The position numbers and the translations under genes were made by a program. From Lonicera japonica (lineage: Eukaryota > Streptophyta > Magnoliopsida > Dipsacales > Caprifoliaceae), in contig CM038466.1 of NCBI GenBank assembly GCA_021464415.1, positions 32,766,833 to 32,830,832 of the forward strand: a stretch of DNA of 64,000 nt, given 5' to 3'. Each line of letters starts with the position of its first letter. The first letter of the stretch is position 1. Positions 10,092-22,639 of the stretch are shown here, one piece after another. The notes beneath the pieces are model-generated. The model did not search any database, was not told the DNA's origin, and saw only the letters and a program-made list of their open reading frames with translations.

Positions 10092-12208
10092 AAAACACCT
10101 ATGAGTATTATAATATATCAATTTAAGTGTTTAAATACTTAAATAGAAATGTAATTTAAGATGCGCAAAGTATAAACTAATTCTTAAACTAATTAAGGTG
10201 AGAAAGTCTAAACTATTGTCTATTAAATTAAAACTGAGGGAGTTATGTGCAAAAAATGTGATACATAAGGGAAGTTTTTCCTAAATTACCCAAAATGTTA
10301 AACTTCTTAGTTCAGTGAAGGGACGTGAAGTGATGATTATCTCTCTGAAAGTTCTTCTCACTCTCTCTAAAAGTATTGTAGATCGACGTTCTCTCCGCCC
10401 GGATAAAGATTTGAAGGTGATTAGGTGACTCTCTGTAAAAGTTCTTCTCCATCACTCTCTATGTAAAAGTTCTTCTCACTCTCTCTGTCTAAAAATATTG
10501 TAGACGTTCTCCGCTCGGATATAGATTTGAAGGTGATTAGGCTCTCTAAAAATATTGTAGACGTTCTCTCCGCTCGGATAAAGATTTGAAGGTGATTAGG
10601 CGATTCTCTCTCTACATATATCTTCTCTCTCATTCAGATGCGCTGTTTTCCAACTTTTTTGAAAGACGAGGTCCATTTTAATATTATATATATATATATA
10701 TATATATTTGTCTTATATTTAAATATTGTATTTATCAACCAGAAATTGTAAGGACTTGTTTGGTGGTTTTTTTTTTTTAAATTTTAAAAATTTAATTTGA
10801 AATCAACTTTATTTTTATATTTTTTAAATTTTTTTTTTTCTCTATTTTTTTTAAAACATCGTAATTTTAAATTGAAAAATTAAAATTAGATAAAAAATAT
10901 ATATTTAAAATCAACTCGTCGAGATCTATAAAATAAGATCCATTGTGAGTATATTTTAAAATTTTTTAGTTAGTTGAAAAAAAATTAAATTCACTTTTTA
11001 ACATATTTTTAAATTCTACCGAATACAAAATTTTAAAAACTTAACTTAAAAATTCAACTAAATATTACCTAAGGATCTGTTCGGTGGTTTTTTTAGTGGG
11101 TTGTATAGATATGTTGTTTGTATATGTGTGTATATATACCCGAATTTTTGGGAGAAACAACACATCCGTGATTTATTCGGGATTTGGGAAAGGCAGGGGG
11201 CTATTGCTTATCGGGAAAAAACAAAGGGCTGCATCAGAACCCTCCCCCATTGGGTTTATTAGATCTGTATATATATACAAATGTCTATATCTGTGGCGGA
11301 TTTATTCGATCTGTGGGTGATTCGTAGTGTGTACACATATATGCGTGTGTGTGAGTGTATATATATGTGTGTGACTGTATATCAATGTTGGGGAACGGCG
11401 ATGGTTTAGGGAAGACGGCGGCGGCAGTTTTATGGTTTATTGGTGGAGGTGGTGTTGATGAAAGGGTGGAAGTCGGAGGTGTTGCTGATAATGGATGGAG
11501 AGTGGAGGTCGGAAATGTAAAACTATTTCATTAAAAGAAATATCATCTCTCTCCTCTCCCAAACCCACCGCCTAATCTCCGGTCGCCTTTATTCATCCAC
11601 AAGTTAAACCATTGAACCTTTAATCCAACCACCGCCAACCAGCATCTGCAATTCCACTCAACTACAAACCACTTATACCCACACTCCTCTCTCTCCCTCT
11701 CTCTCATTGTGGGTCTTGCAATTTAGGTTTTTGTTGAAAATTGGGGATTTTTTAAGATCTGAAATGGGGATTGAGTAATTGCGAAAGTGTATTGTCCGAG
11801 GAATTTTGTTTTGAGAAGCGGTCAACCTTTGAGGTTGTGAAGATTTAAGAGATTAAATTTGAGTTTTATGGAGGGTTAACATTGAATTTTTGCGAACTGA
11901 TATAGAACAAAACTCAAATTTCAGTCCACCATTAGAGGAGAAATCAAAAAGAAGAAGAAATTGATTTTGGGTTTGGGTTTAGGTTTAGGTTTTGAATATC
12001 TTATATATATGTGTATGTATAGATCTATGTGGGTTTGATGCTTATCCGGGGCCCTTGGGGTTTGAATGTAGTATGCGGAAGCCGAAAAGGACAGGTTGAG
12101 CAATGATGCACTGGGTAGCTGGCACCGCCCGTGTGGACCGCCGGAATATGGTTGTTAGGTGTGAGAGTTGAGAGGGGGAGGGGAAGAGTGAAAAGAGACC
12201 CGGCCTGT
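10092..12208 (+). repeat. Large repeat arm B, second half of the palindrome
   Basis: This is the inverted partner of arm A and a direct copy of C. From 10092 it follows C from 14984, then jumps near 10332 from the C-equivalent of about 15250 to about 16030, so it has lost roughly 0.8 kb. At 11485-11490 it lacks 36 bases that A and C keep, and the lost segment lies between two GATAAT words. These losses show B is a derived copy. Confidence 0.85.
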
Positions 12209-12440
12209 AAATCTTCCAGTTCTCCTTTGCTTGTATTTGATTTCTCTATCAATATAAGTTTGTTTCTTATCAAAAAAAATAATGATTCAACAGTGCCCAA
12301 GTCTGCAACCCCTTCTTATTCTTCCCCATCCTGTTTTCCTGTCACAAAGTCACTGGCCAAACATCTAAGGACCTTTTGGGGGAAGTTGGATGGTAGGCTG
12401 GTAGCCGAATCCAATTTTATCCAAGCTAACATGTGAAAAG
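12209..12440 (+). other. Possible LINE 3' tail and short unexplained open frame
   Basis: Directly after arm B, the sequence at 12225-12282 (TTTCTCTATCAATATAAG, then TTCTTATC and an A run) resembles the 3' end of plant LINE RNAs. It is followed by an open frame of about 49 codons to a stop at 12434-12436, rich in Ser and Lys. I recognise no protein in it. Either part could be chance. Confidence 0.25.
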
Positions 12441-13741
12441 AATTTTAATTCCAGTGTAATTTTTGGTCTAATGTAAATTTTTTGGTTTTGAACAAAACTA
12501 ATTTTGCAATCTTGAGCTTTGGTAAATTGATTTTAGAAACCCGACTCTTAATATGACACAAAAAAAGGGAAACCCAGAAACATAACTTGTGATGGAGTAA
12601 GTAATTTTTTATGTTTTGAAGCTATATTTAAGATTTTAATTTAACTGTTCTTCATTGGGGCTTCATTTGTTTGAATAATTGTGCTGAATAGTAGTCGTTA
12701 GATGTAGTGATTTATTATTCACGATGTCACACTATTTATGTTTCCTGAAGAATATTAAATATTTTAATTTATGCTAGAGTGGGTTTCTTCGGGTATTTAT
12801 ATTAACGGTGCTATTAAGGTTTTTTGGAACAGGTTGTAGTGGAATAGCAGTTTTGGATCTGACAAGCTTTATACAGGGAGCATATATGAGACTGAGGTCT
12901 GTGTCAATTGCAGTGGGATGATTCTGAAATATATCTAATACATGTGAAGTTATCGATAGGCATCTTAGATCTTTCCAAAAGATTCACTCTTGGAGAACAT
13001 AACCTGATTTAGGTATATAGCCTATTTATTCTTTTCATCAGCTCAAAAACCTTGTATACCTTTTTGTATCCTCTGTTAATGACTTTACCTCCTGGCGATT
13101 CAATTGTTTTGCCTTTGGTATAATATTATTTTGACACACACTGAGAAAGTGAGACTTGTAATTTGACGGAGGCATATTTATATTTAATAATCCGTCTTAA
13201 ATTAAGATGAAATTAGTGCATTAAAAAATCATAAAATTTTATTATTACCTTCAGTTGGCTCTAAATTAAGAACAAGGAGTCTCTTTTATAACGTAACATC
13301 TTATTTCTTCCACGTCCATATAGTTGGCATCTAAATTTTTAGGTCATTGTGTAACAGAATTACATTATTATAATTTATAAAAATTATATTATTACCTTTG
13401 AATCTTGATCCTTTTCTCAGATTCATATTATTACTCCCACCATGTCATTCTAAAACTTCTCTTTATCTCTTTGTAAGAATTTCCATACTCTTATGATTTC
13501 TGTGAATATGTCAATGGTTGAAACTTTTTTGTCTAAGAAGTGAGGATTAGCAATCTGGTTAGTTGGATGTTTATCTTTCTTTCTTTTTTTTTTTTTCCTT
13601 TTTGTTTTCTTTTTCTTATTCTTGTAGATCGTGTTTTAAGAATATTTCAGAATTGAAGGCCATGGTGTATAATTTGATGAATATGGGTATGCAGTAACTA
13701 AATTTGTTCAATAACTAGCATTTGGATCTCACGAATCATAG
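12441..13741. other. Non-coding interval, no recognised feature
   Basis: No gene is recognised. Stretches near 13150-13190 and 13255-13290 faintly resemble the ends of Stowaway-type MITEs (TAATTTGACGGAGG; CTAAATTAAGAACAAGGAGTC), without a clear element. Confidence 0.35.
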
Positions 13742-16700
13742 TTTCTCTCTATCCCTGTCACCGATTTAATATAAGCTGAAAAAGAAAAAAACGAAGTTTG
13801 CAATGAAAAAAAAAATAGAAAAAAGAAGGGAAATTATTATTTATTGAAAGTCAAAGTTTAAAATAGGGCATGCAAGTAACTCCAAAATTCCTTAAACTAT
13901 CACCATTTGGCTCTTAACTCCCTAAACTTCTATAAGTGAATTAATAATCCCCCTTGATCTATACCATGTTAACACTTAATATCATTTCCATTTCTAAGTG
14001 ATAAAAATACTGTTTGATGTTTCAATTAATTAATATAAATAATATGTATAGTATACATGATATTAACATGAGTCGTCTAAATATTTTTTAGTAGATTGGG
14101 GCGTGTTGAGTGGGTGGGGAAGGGGGCGCAAGGTTTGATGTTATAAATGGATCCCATATTGGTACGGTAAAAATGACTCAAACATTGTACAATCAATGAA
14201 TTCATTAATAACTCATTTGGTTGTCTTCTAATTTCAACTACAAAGCATTTGCTTCATTCAATTATTTGACATTTAATTCAGCGACATAGTCAGGACTTGA
14301 CATTAAGGAAGCAAAAGTTAATTATGATATACAAGCATGGGCGTAGCCACACTGTCGCGAGGGGGTGTGCGTGCACACCCGACGATTTCGGCAATTGTTT
14401 TTAAAAAATAAAATAAAAAAATATAAGGACTTATATGCATAAATTTATAGTTGAAGGTATATAATTGTAAGAAATAAAAGTGGAGAGACATTTGAAGAAT
14501 TGAAATACACTTAAGTGAGGAGAGAGAACCCAAGACTCTACCCCATTTCTTTTTCTGTTATTTTCTCCCCTGTTCGTATATGTATAAAAAAAAATAGGAA
14601 CAAGTTATGTTTGAATTTTTCTCTTTAATCAAATTTTATATTTGTTCGTATGTGTATATAAAAAAAAAACATAATGGCCATAAGACAATTGGATGTTATG
14701 ATATGCAATTGTTTATTAACATAACGGCCATTACACGAATAGCAATAATTTGGATGTTATGATATGTAATTGGGTATTAATTTAATAAATGTTGAATTTA
14801 TAGGGCTGATTTTAGAATAAAGAAGTATTATAGCAAAATAGGAACAAGTTCCTCCTCCGGTTGAAAATTGCGCACCCCCCGGCCGGAAATTCCTGGCTAC
14901 GCCACTGTATATAAGTATATATCCTTTCCGATCCCTTAACTTTATAATATTTCAAAACAATGTAAAAAAAAAAAAAAAACACACCTATGAGTATTATAAT
15001 ATATCAATTTAAGTGTTAAAATACTTAAATAGAAATGTAATTTAAGATGGGCAAAGTATAAACTAACTCTTAAACTAATTAAGGTGAGAAAGTCTAAATT
15101 ATTGTCTATTAAATTAAAACAGAGGGAGTTATGTGCAAAAAATGTGATACATAAGGGAAGTTTTTCCTAAATTACCCAAATGTTAAACTTCTTAGTTCAG
15201 TGAAGGGACGTGTATGTGCCTAGAAATGGAATGCCATAATAAATGTGAAGTGATGATAAAACTGTGTGGACTTTAAAATTAAAGCTGTATTTCATTTGGC
15301 TTAGAATAATTTAAGGGTACATGTATTAACACTCTACGTATATATTTTAAAATTGTCTTTAATTAGTATGTATTTATATTTCTGGAACATTTTTTTTTAT
15401 GTTAAAAATATGCATTTTTTAAAATTAGTGTAAAATGCTAATAATCATACCATAACTAAATTAATGATATTTCTTTTATAAACAATTAATATATATTACT
15501 AGTGAATAAGAAGAACTATATGAGCCTTACAAAAATAAAAATAAAAAACAAAAAACAAAGAAAAGAAAAAAAGAGAGAAGAAGAACTAGTTGAAACTACG
15601 AAAATGACGAAGTAAAGATAATGATGATGATGGATGGAGCTATATAACATGGTTCTTCATTATTACCTAGCTAGTATATATTGTAGTAGCGAATCCATTT
15701 CTGGAATGTGTAGCTTAAGGTTAGCTAGCCAATTAAAAGTATTCAATGATCATATTTTCAGGTTATCACTAGTATTGTAGAGAGACACTACACGCAAAAA
15801 CAGAATCAGTGACCATATTTTCTAAGTGATCATTAATATTGTAGAAAGAGGTACTACACGCAAGAACAGAATCACGGTCCTTGCTGCTGCTACTCTCTAA
15901 AAGTTCTTCTCACTGTCTCTCTAAAATTTCTTCTCGCTTTCTTAAAGTTCTTCTCATTCTCTCTCTCTAAAAGTTCTTCTCACTCTCTCTAAAAGTATTG
16001 TAGATCGACGTTCTCTCCGTCCGGATAAAGATTATTCTCTCTCTGAAAGTTCTTCTCACTCTCTCTAAAAGTATTGTAGATCGACGTTCTCTCCGCCCGG
16101 ATAAAATTTGAAGGTGATTAGGTGACTCTCTCGGTAAAAGTTATTCTCGATCACTCTCTATGTAAAAGCTCTTCTTACTCTCTCTGTCTAAAAATATTGT
16201 AGACGTTCTCTCCGCTCGGATAAAGATTTGAAGGTGATTAGGCGATTCTCTCTCTATATATATCTTCTCTCTCATTCAGATGCGTTGTTTTCCAACTTTT
16301 TTGAAAGATGATGTCCATTTTAATATTATATATATATATATATATATTTGTCTTATATTTAAATATTGTATTTATCAACCAGAAATTGTAAGGCCTTGTT
16401 TGGTGTTTTTTTTTTTAAATTTTAAAAATTTAATTTGAAATCAACTTTATTTTTATATTTTTTAAAATTTATTTTATTTTTTTTTTTCTCTATTTTTTTT
16501 AAAACATCGTAATTTTAAATTGAAAAATTAAAATTAGATAAAAAATATATATTTAAAATCAACTCGTCGAAATCTATAAAATAAGATCCATTGTGATTAT
16601 ATTTTAAAATTTTTTAATTAGTTGAAAAAAACTTAAATAAAAATCAAATTCACTTTTTAACATATTTTTTAATTCTACCGAATACAAAATTTTAAAAACT

Positions 16701-17889
16701 TAACTTAAAAATTCAACCAAACATCACCTAAAGATCTGTTCGGTGGTTTTTTTAGTGGGTTGTATAGATATGTTGTTTGTATATGTGTGTATATATACCC
16801 GAATTTTTGGGAGAAACAACACATCCGTGATTTATTCGGGATTTGGGAAAGGCAGGGGGCTATTGCTTATCGGGAAAAAACAAAGGCTACATCGGAACCC
16901 TCCCCCATTGGGTTTATTAGATCTGTATATATATACAAATGTCTATATCTGTGGCGGATTTATTCGATCTGTGGGTGATTCGTAGTGTGTACACATATAT
17001 GCGTGTGTGTGAGTGTATATATATGTGTGTGACTGTATATCAATGTTGGGGAATGACGATGGTTTAGGGAAGACGGCGGCGGCAGTTTTATGGTTTATTG
17101 GTGGAGGTGGTGTTGATGAAAGGGTGGAAGTCGGAGGTGTTGCTGATAATAGGGTGGAGGGTGGTGGTCAAGGTTGTGTTGATAATGGATGGAGAGTGGA
17201 GGTCGGAAATGTAAAACTATTTCATTAAAAGAAATATCATCTCTCTCCTCTCCCAAACCCACCGCCTAATCTCCGGTCGCCTTTATTCATCCACAAGTTA
17301 AACCACCGAACCTTTAATCCAACCAGCATCTGCAATTCCACTCAACTACAAACCACTTATACCCACACTCCTCTCTCTCATTGTGGGTCTTGCAATTTAG
17401 GTTTTTGTTGAAAATTGGGGATTTTTTAAGATCTGAAATGGGGATTGAGTAATTGCGAAAGTGTATTGTCCGAGGAATTTTGTTTTGAGAAGCGGTCAAC
17501 CTTTGAGGTTGTGAAGATTTAAGAGATTAAATTTGAGTTTTATGGAGGGTTAACATTGAATTTTTGCGAACTGATATAGAACAAAACTCAAATTTCAGTC
17601 CACCATTAGAGGAGAAATCAAAAAGAAGAAGAAATTGATTTTGGGTTTGGGTTTAGGTTTTGAATATCTTATATATATGTGTATGTATAGATCTATGTGG
17701 GTTTGATGCTTATCCGGGGCCCTTGGGGTTTGAATGTAGTATGTGGAAGCCGAAAAGGACAGGTTGAGCAATGATGTACTGGGTAGCTGGCACCGCCCGC
17801 GTGGACTGCCGGATTAGACCGCCGGAATATGGTTGTTAGGTGTGAGAGTTGAGAGGGGGAGGGGAAGAGTGAAAAGAGACCCGGCCTGT
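13742..17889 (+). repeat. Dispersed repeat copy 2 / large repeat copy C (most complete)
   Basis: The first half (13742-15600) matches copy 1 at 1957-3735. The second half (about 14984-17889) matches arm B directly and arm A inverted. It is therefore the fullest version of the unit, about 3.6 kb without the hAT insert. The right edge, after GAGACCCGGCCTG, coincides in all three copies, which suggests a true element end. No terminal inverted repeats, LTRs or coding domains were recognised. Confidence 0.8.
14328..14915. mobile_element. Non-autonomous hAT element, 572 bp, 8-bp duplication
   Basis: The element at 14336-14907 starts CATGGGCGTAGCCA and ends TGGCTACGCCACTG, which are inverted repeats matching at 13 of 14 positions. 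The flanks are tatacaag (14328-14335) and tatataag (14908-14915), an 8-bp duplication with one change. Copy 1 of the surrounding repeat reads straight through this point near 2135 (gatatacaagtatac), giving an empty site. The interior is non-coding. Confidence 0.8.
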
Positions 17890-18470
17890 AAATTTTCAGT
17901 TATCCCATCATAAAACTCACATGCAGTGCATGTGGGCAATAAAACTGTTATAACTTAATAACTTTGTCAATCAAAATGGGTAAATTGTAATAAATTTGAT
18001 AGTTTATGATAATGAATTAATGATTATTGAAATTAATAGTTCATATGATAAAGTGTTATTATGGTCATAGTTGAGGTGGGTAAAAAGCAATTAACCTTCT
18101 TAAAAATTATTAATAGTAAAATTTGAACATAACTTTCAACATTAAGAACACATTTAATAACTACTGAACCAAAAAATGTCTCATCGCCCTTCGGGCATGT
18201 AATATTTCCAGTAATATTAGTATAGATGTTGCATTTCGATTTGCCTGGTATATTTAAGACTGGACTAATGGAGTTTTCTATAATATTATGATGAATAGAT
18301 AACCTTTTTTCCCTTTCTTTGTTCTTGAAAAGTACGTTATGTCCTTGGAGGGGATGTGGTGATATACATAAAAGCCTTAAAATTGATCAGATTAAAATAT
18401 TTTTCATTGCTATTATTTCTCTCTCTCTCTCTCTCTTTTAAGAAACCTAAGTATCTGAAAAACTAGGACA
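17890..18470. other. Non-coding interval with (CT)n run
   Basis: There is no gene here. A (CT)n run lies at about 18418-18438. The LINE on the minus strand probably ends a little to the right of it; no poly(T) tail was found to fix that end. Confidence 0.4.
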
Positions 18471-18715
18471 TCAGAGTGTTATTTTATTAAAATTAAAAGG
18501 TAAAATGGGTTTGAAAAGTTCAAACTCAGGCAGTACACAATGAAAAAGGAGTGTGATTTGAACCTTACCTCCGTAAGAAGACAACAAAAGCACAAACAAA
18601 AAAGCAACCAATGGGCTTGAAACACCAACCCATTGGAACTATGCAAACTAGAAAGAGGCCACTAGAAAAAGGAAAATAAAAAACAGAGAGATAATAGCTA
18701 ATGGAATCTAAATCT

Positions 18716-21700
18716 TTAATTAGGAAGAAATAACATGTCCCTCCCTATTAAAGTAACTTTATGTGGGGGAGCTGAATCCCACCACAATGGAATTTGTTTA
18801 TCCAAACATATAGAAGCGATAGTATCTACTACAATGTTGCCCTTTCTGTAAATATGAGAGTGATAAAATTGCATGTCTGATAGAAGCTGCTTGTAGTTGT
18901 CCCATCCCGTAGTAACATGCCAAGGAGGCCGATAAGAGGAGGACTGCAAACATTGAAGAACTGCCATTGAATCGAGCTCAATCTGGAGCCTGCGCTAACC
19001 ATGCTAATAAGCAAACTTAATAACCTGAATAAGAGCCGAGATTTCTGCAAAATAAGGCTATACCAATCCCAACAAAAAAACAATATGCGCTAATACCAAC
19101 CTTCTGTGGCGTACCTAAGGTACTTTGAGCTGTGCCATCTGTATCCAGCTTCACCCCCCCAAGCTGAGGAGGAAGCCAATGAATCGAGATAAATAAAGGG
19201 GCTAGACAAGGCCTATGCTGCATACCAAGACCTCAAAGAATATAAAGATTTGATGACGCAACATGACTGTCATGACCCTTGGCAATAATCCACAACCATC
19301 CTATCATAGAGGCTATGTAATGATGAAAGGTTAACTGGCGCTCCCGGAAGATCTGCATATTGCGAGCCTGCTAAATGAAATCCCACGTATATAATACTGC
19401 AACCACCCATAACTGAAAAATTCGAGGACAAAATGATCGACAAGAAACGACTAGCCACATATCCATAACTGTGTAAAATGCATGAAATGAGACCTCAAAA
19501 AATCCACAAACAGCTCGGCAAACCTCCACGGCAAAAGGGCAAGTAAGAAACAAATGCGATATAGACTCTATGCTATTCTCATATAAAGGGCACCTATTAG
19601 CCATAAAGCGACCGTGCATCTATAATAAGTTTTGAGTAGGTAGACGCCAATGCAATAATCGCCACACAAAGATGAAAATACGTGGAGGGATGTGCGGGCC
19701 CATAAGTGACTAGAATAAACGGCCTAAAATACTGATAAAGATCTTGGAAAGACAGGTCACCGGTGGAGGATGGACAAATAAGAGTATCATCAACATAATG
19801 AATAGAAGGAGGAACCTTTCGAATGCTATCAGCAATATCGGGAAAAACATTTAAAAATTTAGCTGGAATATCCCATTTCCCGTTGGTAATGAAGTCACAA
19901 ACATGGGCGAGAAAGTCCCTTTCATCCTCAATTTGAATGGTGTGCAAAAGGGTATCACTAAGCTAATTGAAGCACTAGAACCTGACAGAATAACAATTTC
20001 CAATGATCCATTTAGCCTTACGAAAGTCCGGCCACAAAGTAGAAGTCCTATACTTGGTTTTTGAAGAAAACCCAAAGTGGGCATGCATGAAATCCCGCCA
20101 ACTAGACTTAGTGTGCATGTGTCCCACACAAAGCGTAGAATACCCGCCCAATTGAGAGAACCTAGGGCACGAATACCCAGACCACCCGCCTCTAGTGAAG
20201 CATAGACCCGATACCAAGAGACAGTAATCGGCTTCAAGACCTATGGATCGCCTGTCCAAATAAAATTGTGCATCCATATATCTAACCGGCGAATAAGAAG
20301 AGCCAGCCACTTACAAACCATGAATCTGTGGAGAAGATCATGCTGAATAATCGACCTAACTAGATGAACCTGGCCTGCCATAGAGATCTACTTCCCCGTC
20401 CAACCAGCCATCTTAGCTTTAGTATGATTTGCCAAGCCTTTTATATGAACCCTTCACAGTTTTCTACAAAATATAAGAATATCCAAATAAGTAAAGGGAG
20501 CCTAACCAACGGGAATTCCAAGAAGGGAGGTAATTTGGTATGAACGATACTGAACCCCTTACCGCTGAAAATCAGCGACTTCGACTTACTCATTATCTGC
20601 CTCGAACAAGTATCGTATTACTAGAAAAGATCCACGAGGTTGGAAAGTGTAGCAAAATTACCCTTATAAAAAAACTATAATATCATCAGTGTACATTATA
20701 TGAGTTAGGGCCTCACGATTACGAGGAGAATAATCTACCAAATACAACCCTCATCTATCAGGTGTTTAATCCCGCGGCTAGGTACAGCCTTAGTAATACA
20801 GAATAGGAGTGGCGACAGCAGATCACATTGTTGAAGCCTTTTAAAGTAAGCAATATAACCATACAAGACCCTATTCACAATAATTGAAAGACGTGCCGAA
20901 TCAAAAAATTGCATCAATCCAATTGATAAATCAGTCTGCAAATCTAAAGCAACGTAAAACTTGAAGCAGAAATCCCCAGTCCATAGTATTAAAGGCTTTG
21001 GCAATATCAAATTCGATGCCACCTGTAATTTAGTGATCCAGCATATTATAATACTCAGACACCAAACCTATAGAAGTGTGAATATACCTGCCCCGCACAA
21101 ACCCAGTTTGTTCAGGAGAAAGAATACAAGAAGCAATACCACCCAGCCTATCTAAAAGAATCATGGAGATGATCTTGAATGTAAATTTGGCCTCTGCACC
21201 CGGCTTATTTGGAATAAGAGAAACAATGTTGGAGTTAAACCCCTATGCTATGCGACCCTGCTCAAAGAACATCCTGACCGCCCATACCACATCTCTGCAG
21301 ATAATAGGTCAGTAAACCCATCAGGCTCAGGAGCAGAGTGAGGATTCATAGAGAAGACGGCCTGCCTAAAGAACTTTTATGAGGGAACCGCAAATAACAT
21401 ATCATTTTCCTTGCCTGTAACCAACTGGGGACAACTCAATCAATTAGGAATGTTTGAACACAAGGCTGGTCAGAACGATATAGAGAAGAATAATAACCAA
21501 TAACATGGGAACCCAAATCAACTGGATCCTCAATTTCACTGTCACCATCAGGGAGAAATTAAATACGAATCTAAACAGCCCCATGCGTGGCCACTTTGTG
21601 AAATAAGAAAGTATCGCGATCTCCCACAGAAAGAAAACTCATACGAGCCTTATCTATTTGGCAAAGGTATTTAAGCTTAGAGCGAAGCACATGTATAGCA

Positions 21701-22500
21701 TCTCCCAACGGATTACCCTCTTCCCATGTTGTCGCCACAACCTGATGAAAATCTAGCTGATCAACCCACGGAAATTTAAAAGGACGAGGCCCTCCAAGGA
21801 TCTCACATTGGCATGAAAGGAGCATGGGTCAATGATCATTGGCTACCCACGTCAAGGCACGGTAAGTCAACGTACCCCAAAAATTTAACCACTGCTTGCT
21901 ATAGAATACGTGATCCAATCTCGATTTCCTCGTACCATGGTGCCAAGTATAATAATTCCCCGTATGCTCAAGCTGTGTTAAATCACAATCAGAGATTATA
22001 CTAGCAAACTTATCACATTCCCGAACTGAAGTCCGAATGGCTCCACGACAATCATTAATATCGAGGAAAACATTGAAATCCCCCATAATAGTTCAAAGCT
22101 TAGCAGGTTCACTTAAAGCTACCGACTCGGCCAAACGATCTCTGCGATGAACCATATCATTACTAGCATACACAAAGGTAAGAAGCATGGGCATAGACAC
22201 CACAGAAACATGTTGAGATGAGATACTAATGATTTTTGGGGTATTAACCCTTAAAGAACGGAAGACTCAAAGAGATGGTAAAATAGTCAAACCACTGTAG
22301 TTCCAGCCCCTGTAATTAGTCACAACCAAAGCCAACTGGAGAGTATTCCAATAACCAACCGGAATAAAAGAGAACAAAATATTTGGCTTAGCAATACAAA
22401 CACAATTCAGGCGATCCCTGATACAAAGATCTTTAAGCTCGTTCTTGCGTTTGTTTACCAAAGCTTTCACATTCCAATAAAGTAGCTTTATTTAGAACCA
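18716..22500 (-). pseudogene. LINE ORF2 remnant (endonuclease, RT, zf-RVT, RNase H)
   Basis: The endonuclease C-terminal half is clear at 22086-21829, with MGDFNVFLD and a YTWHHGT...SRLDHVF block. RT pieces follow from about 21230 to 20400, including a YTDD active-site word at 20682-20693. The zf-RVT domain is at 19619-19371 (CPLY...ISHLFLTCPFA), where the second Cys is Tyr. The RNase H-like part is at 19223-18716 (GGVKLDTDGT). In L1 elements these domains nick DNA and copy the RNA at the target. Many stops lie between the pieces, so this copy is dead. Confidence 0.75.
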
Positions 22501-22639
22501 CCTGCTTGGTTCCTGTGCGTACAAGGTACTTTAGGGGTTGAGGCCACCTTGGCCTTGTGGATTTCCTGCTGCTTCTGATTTTCGCTAATAGGACGACAAA
22601 TCCGTTTAGAAACAACAATAGTATAACCATCTATATCAA

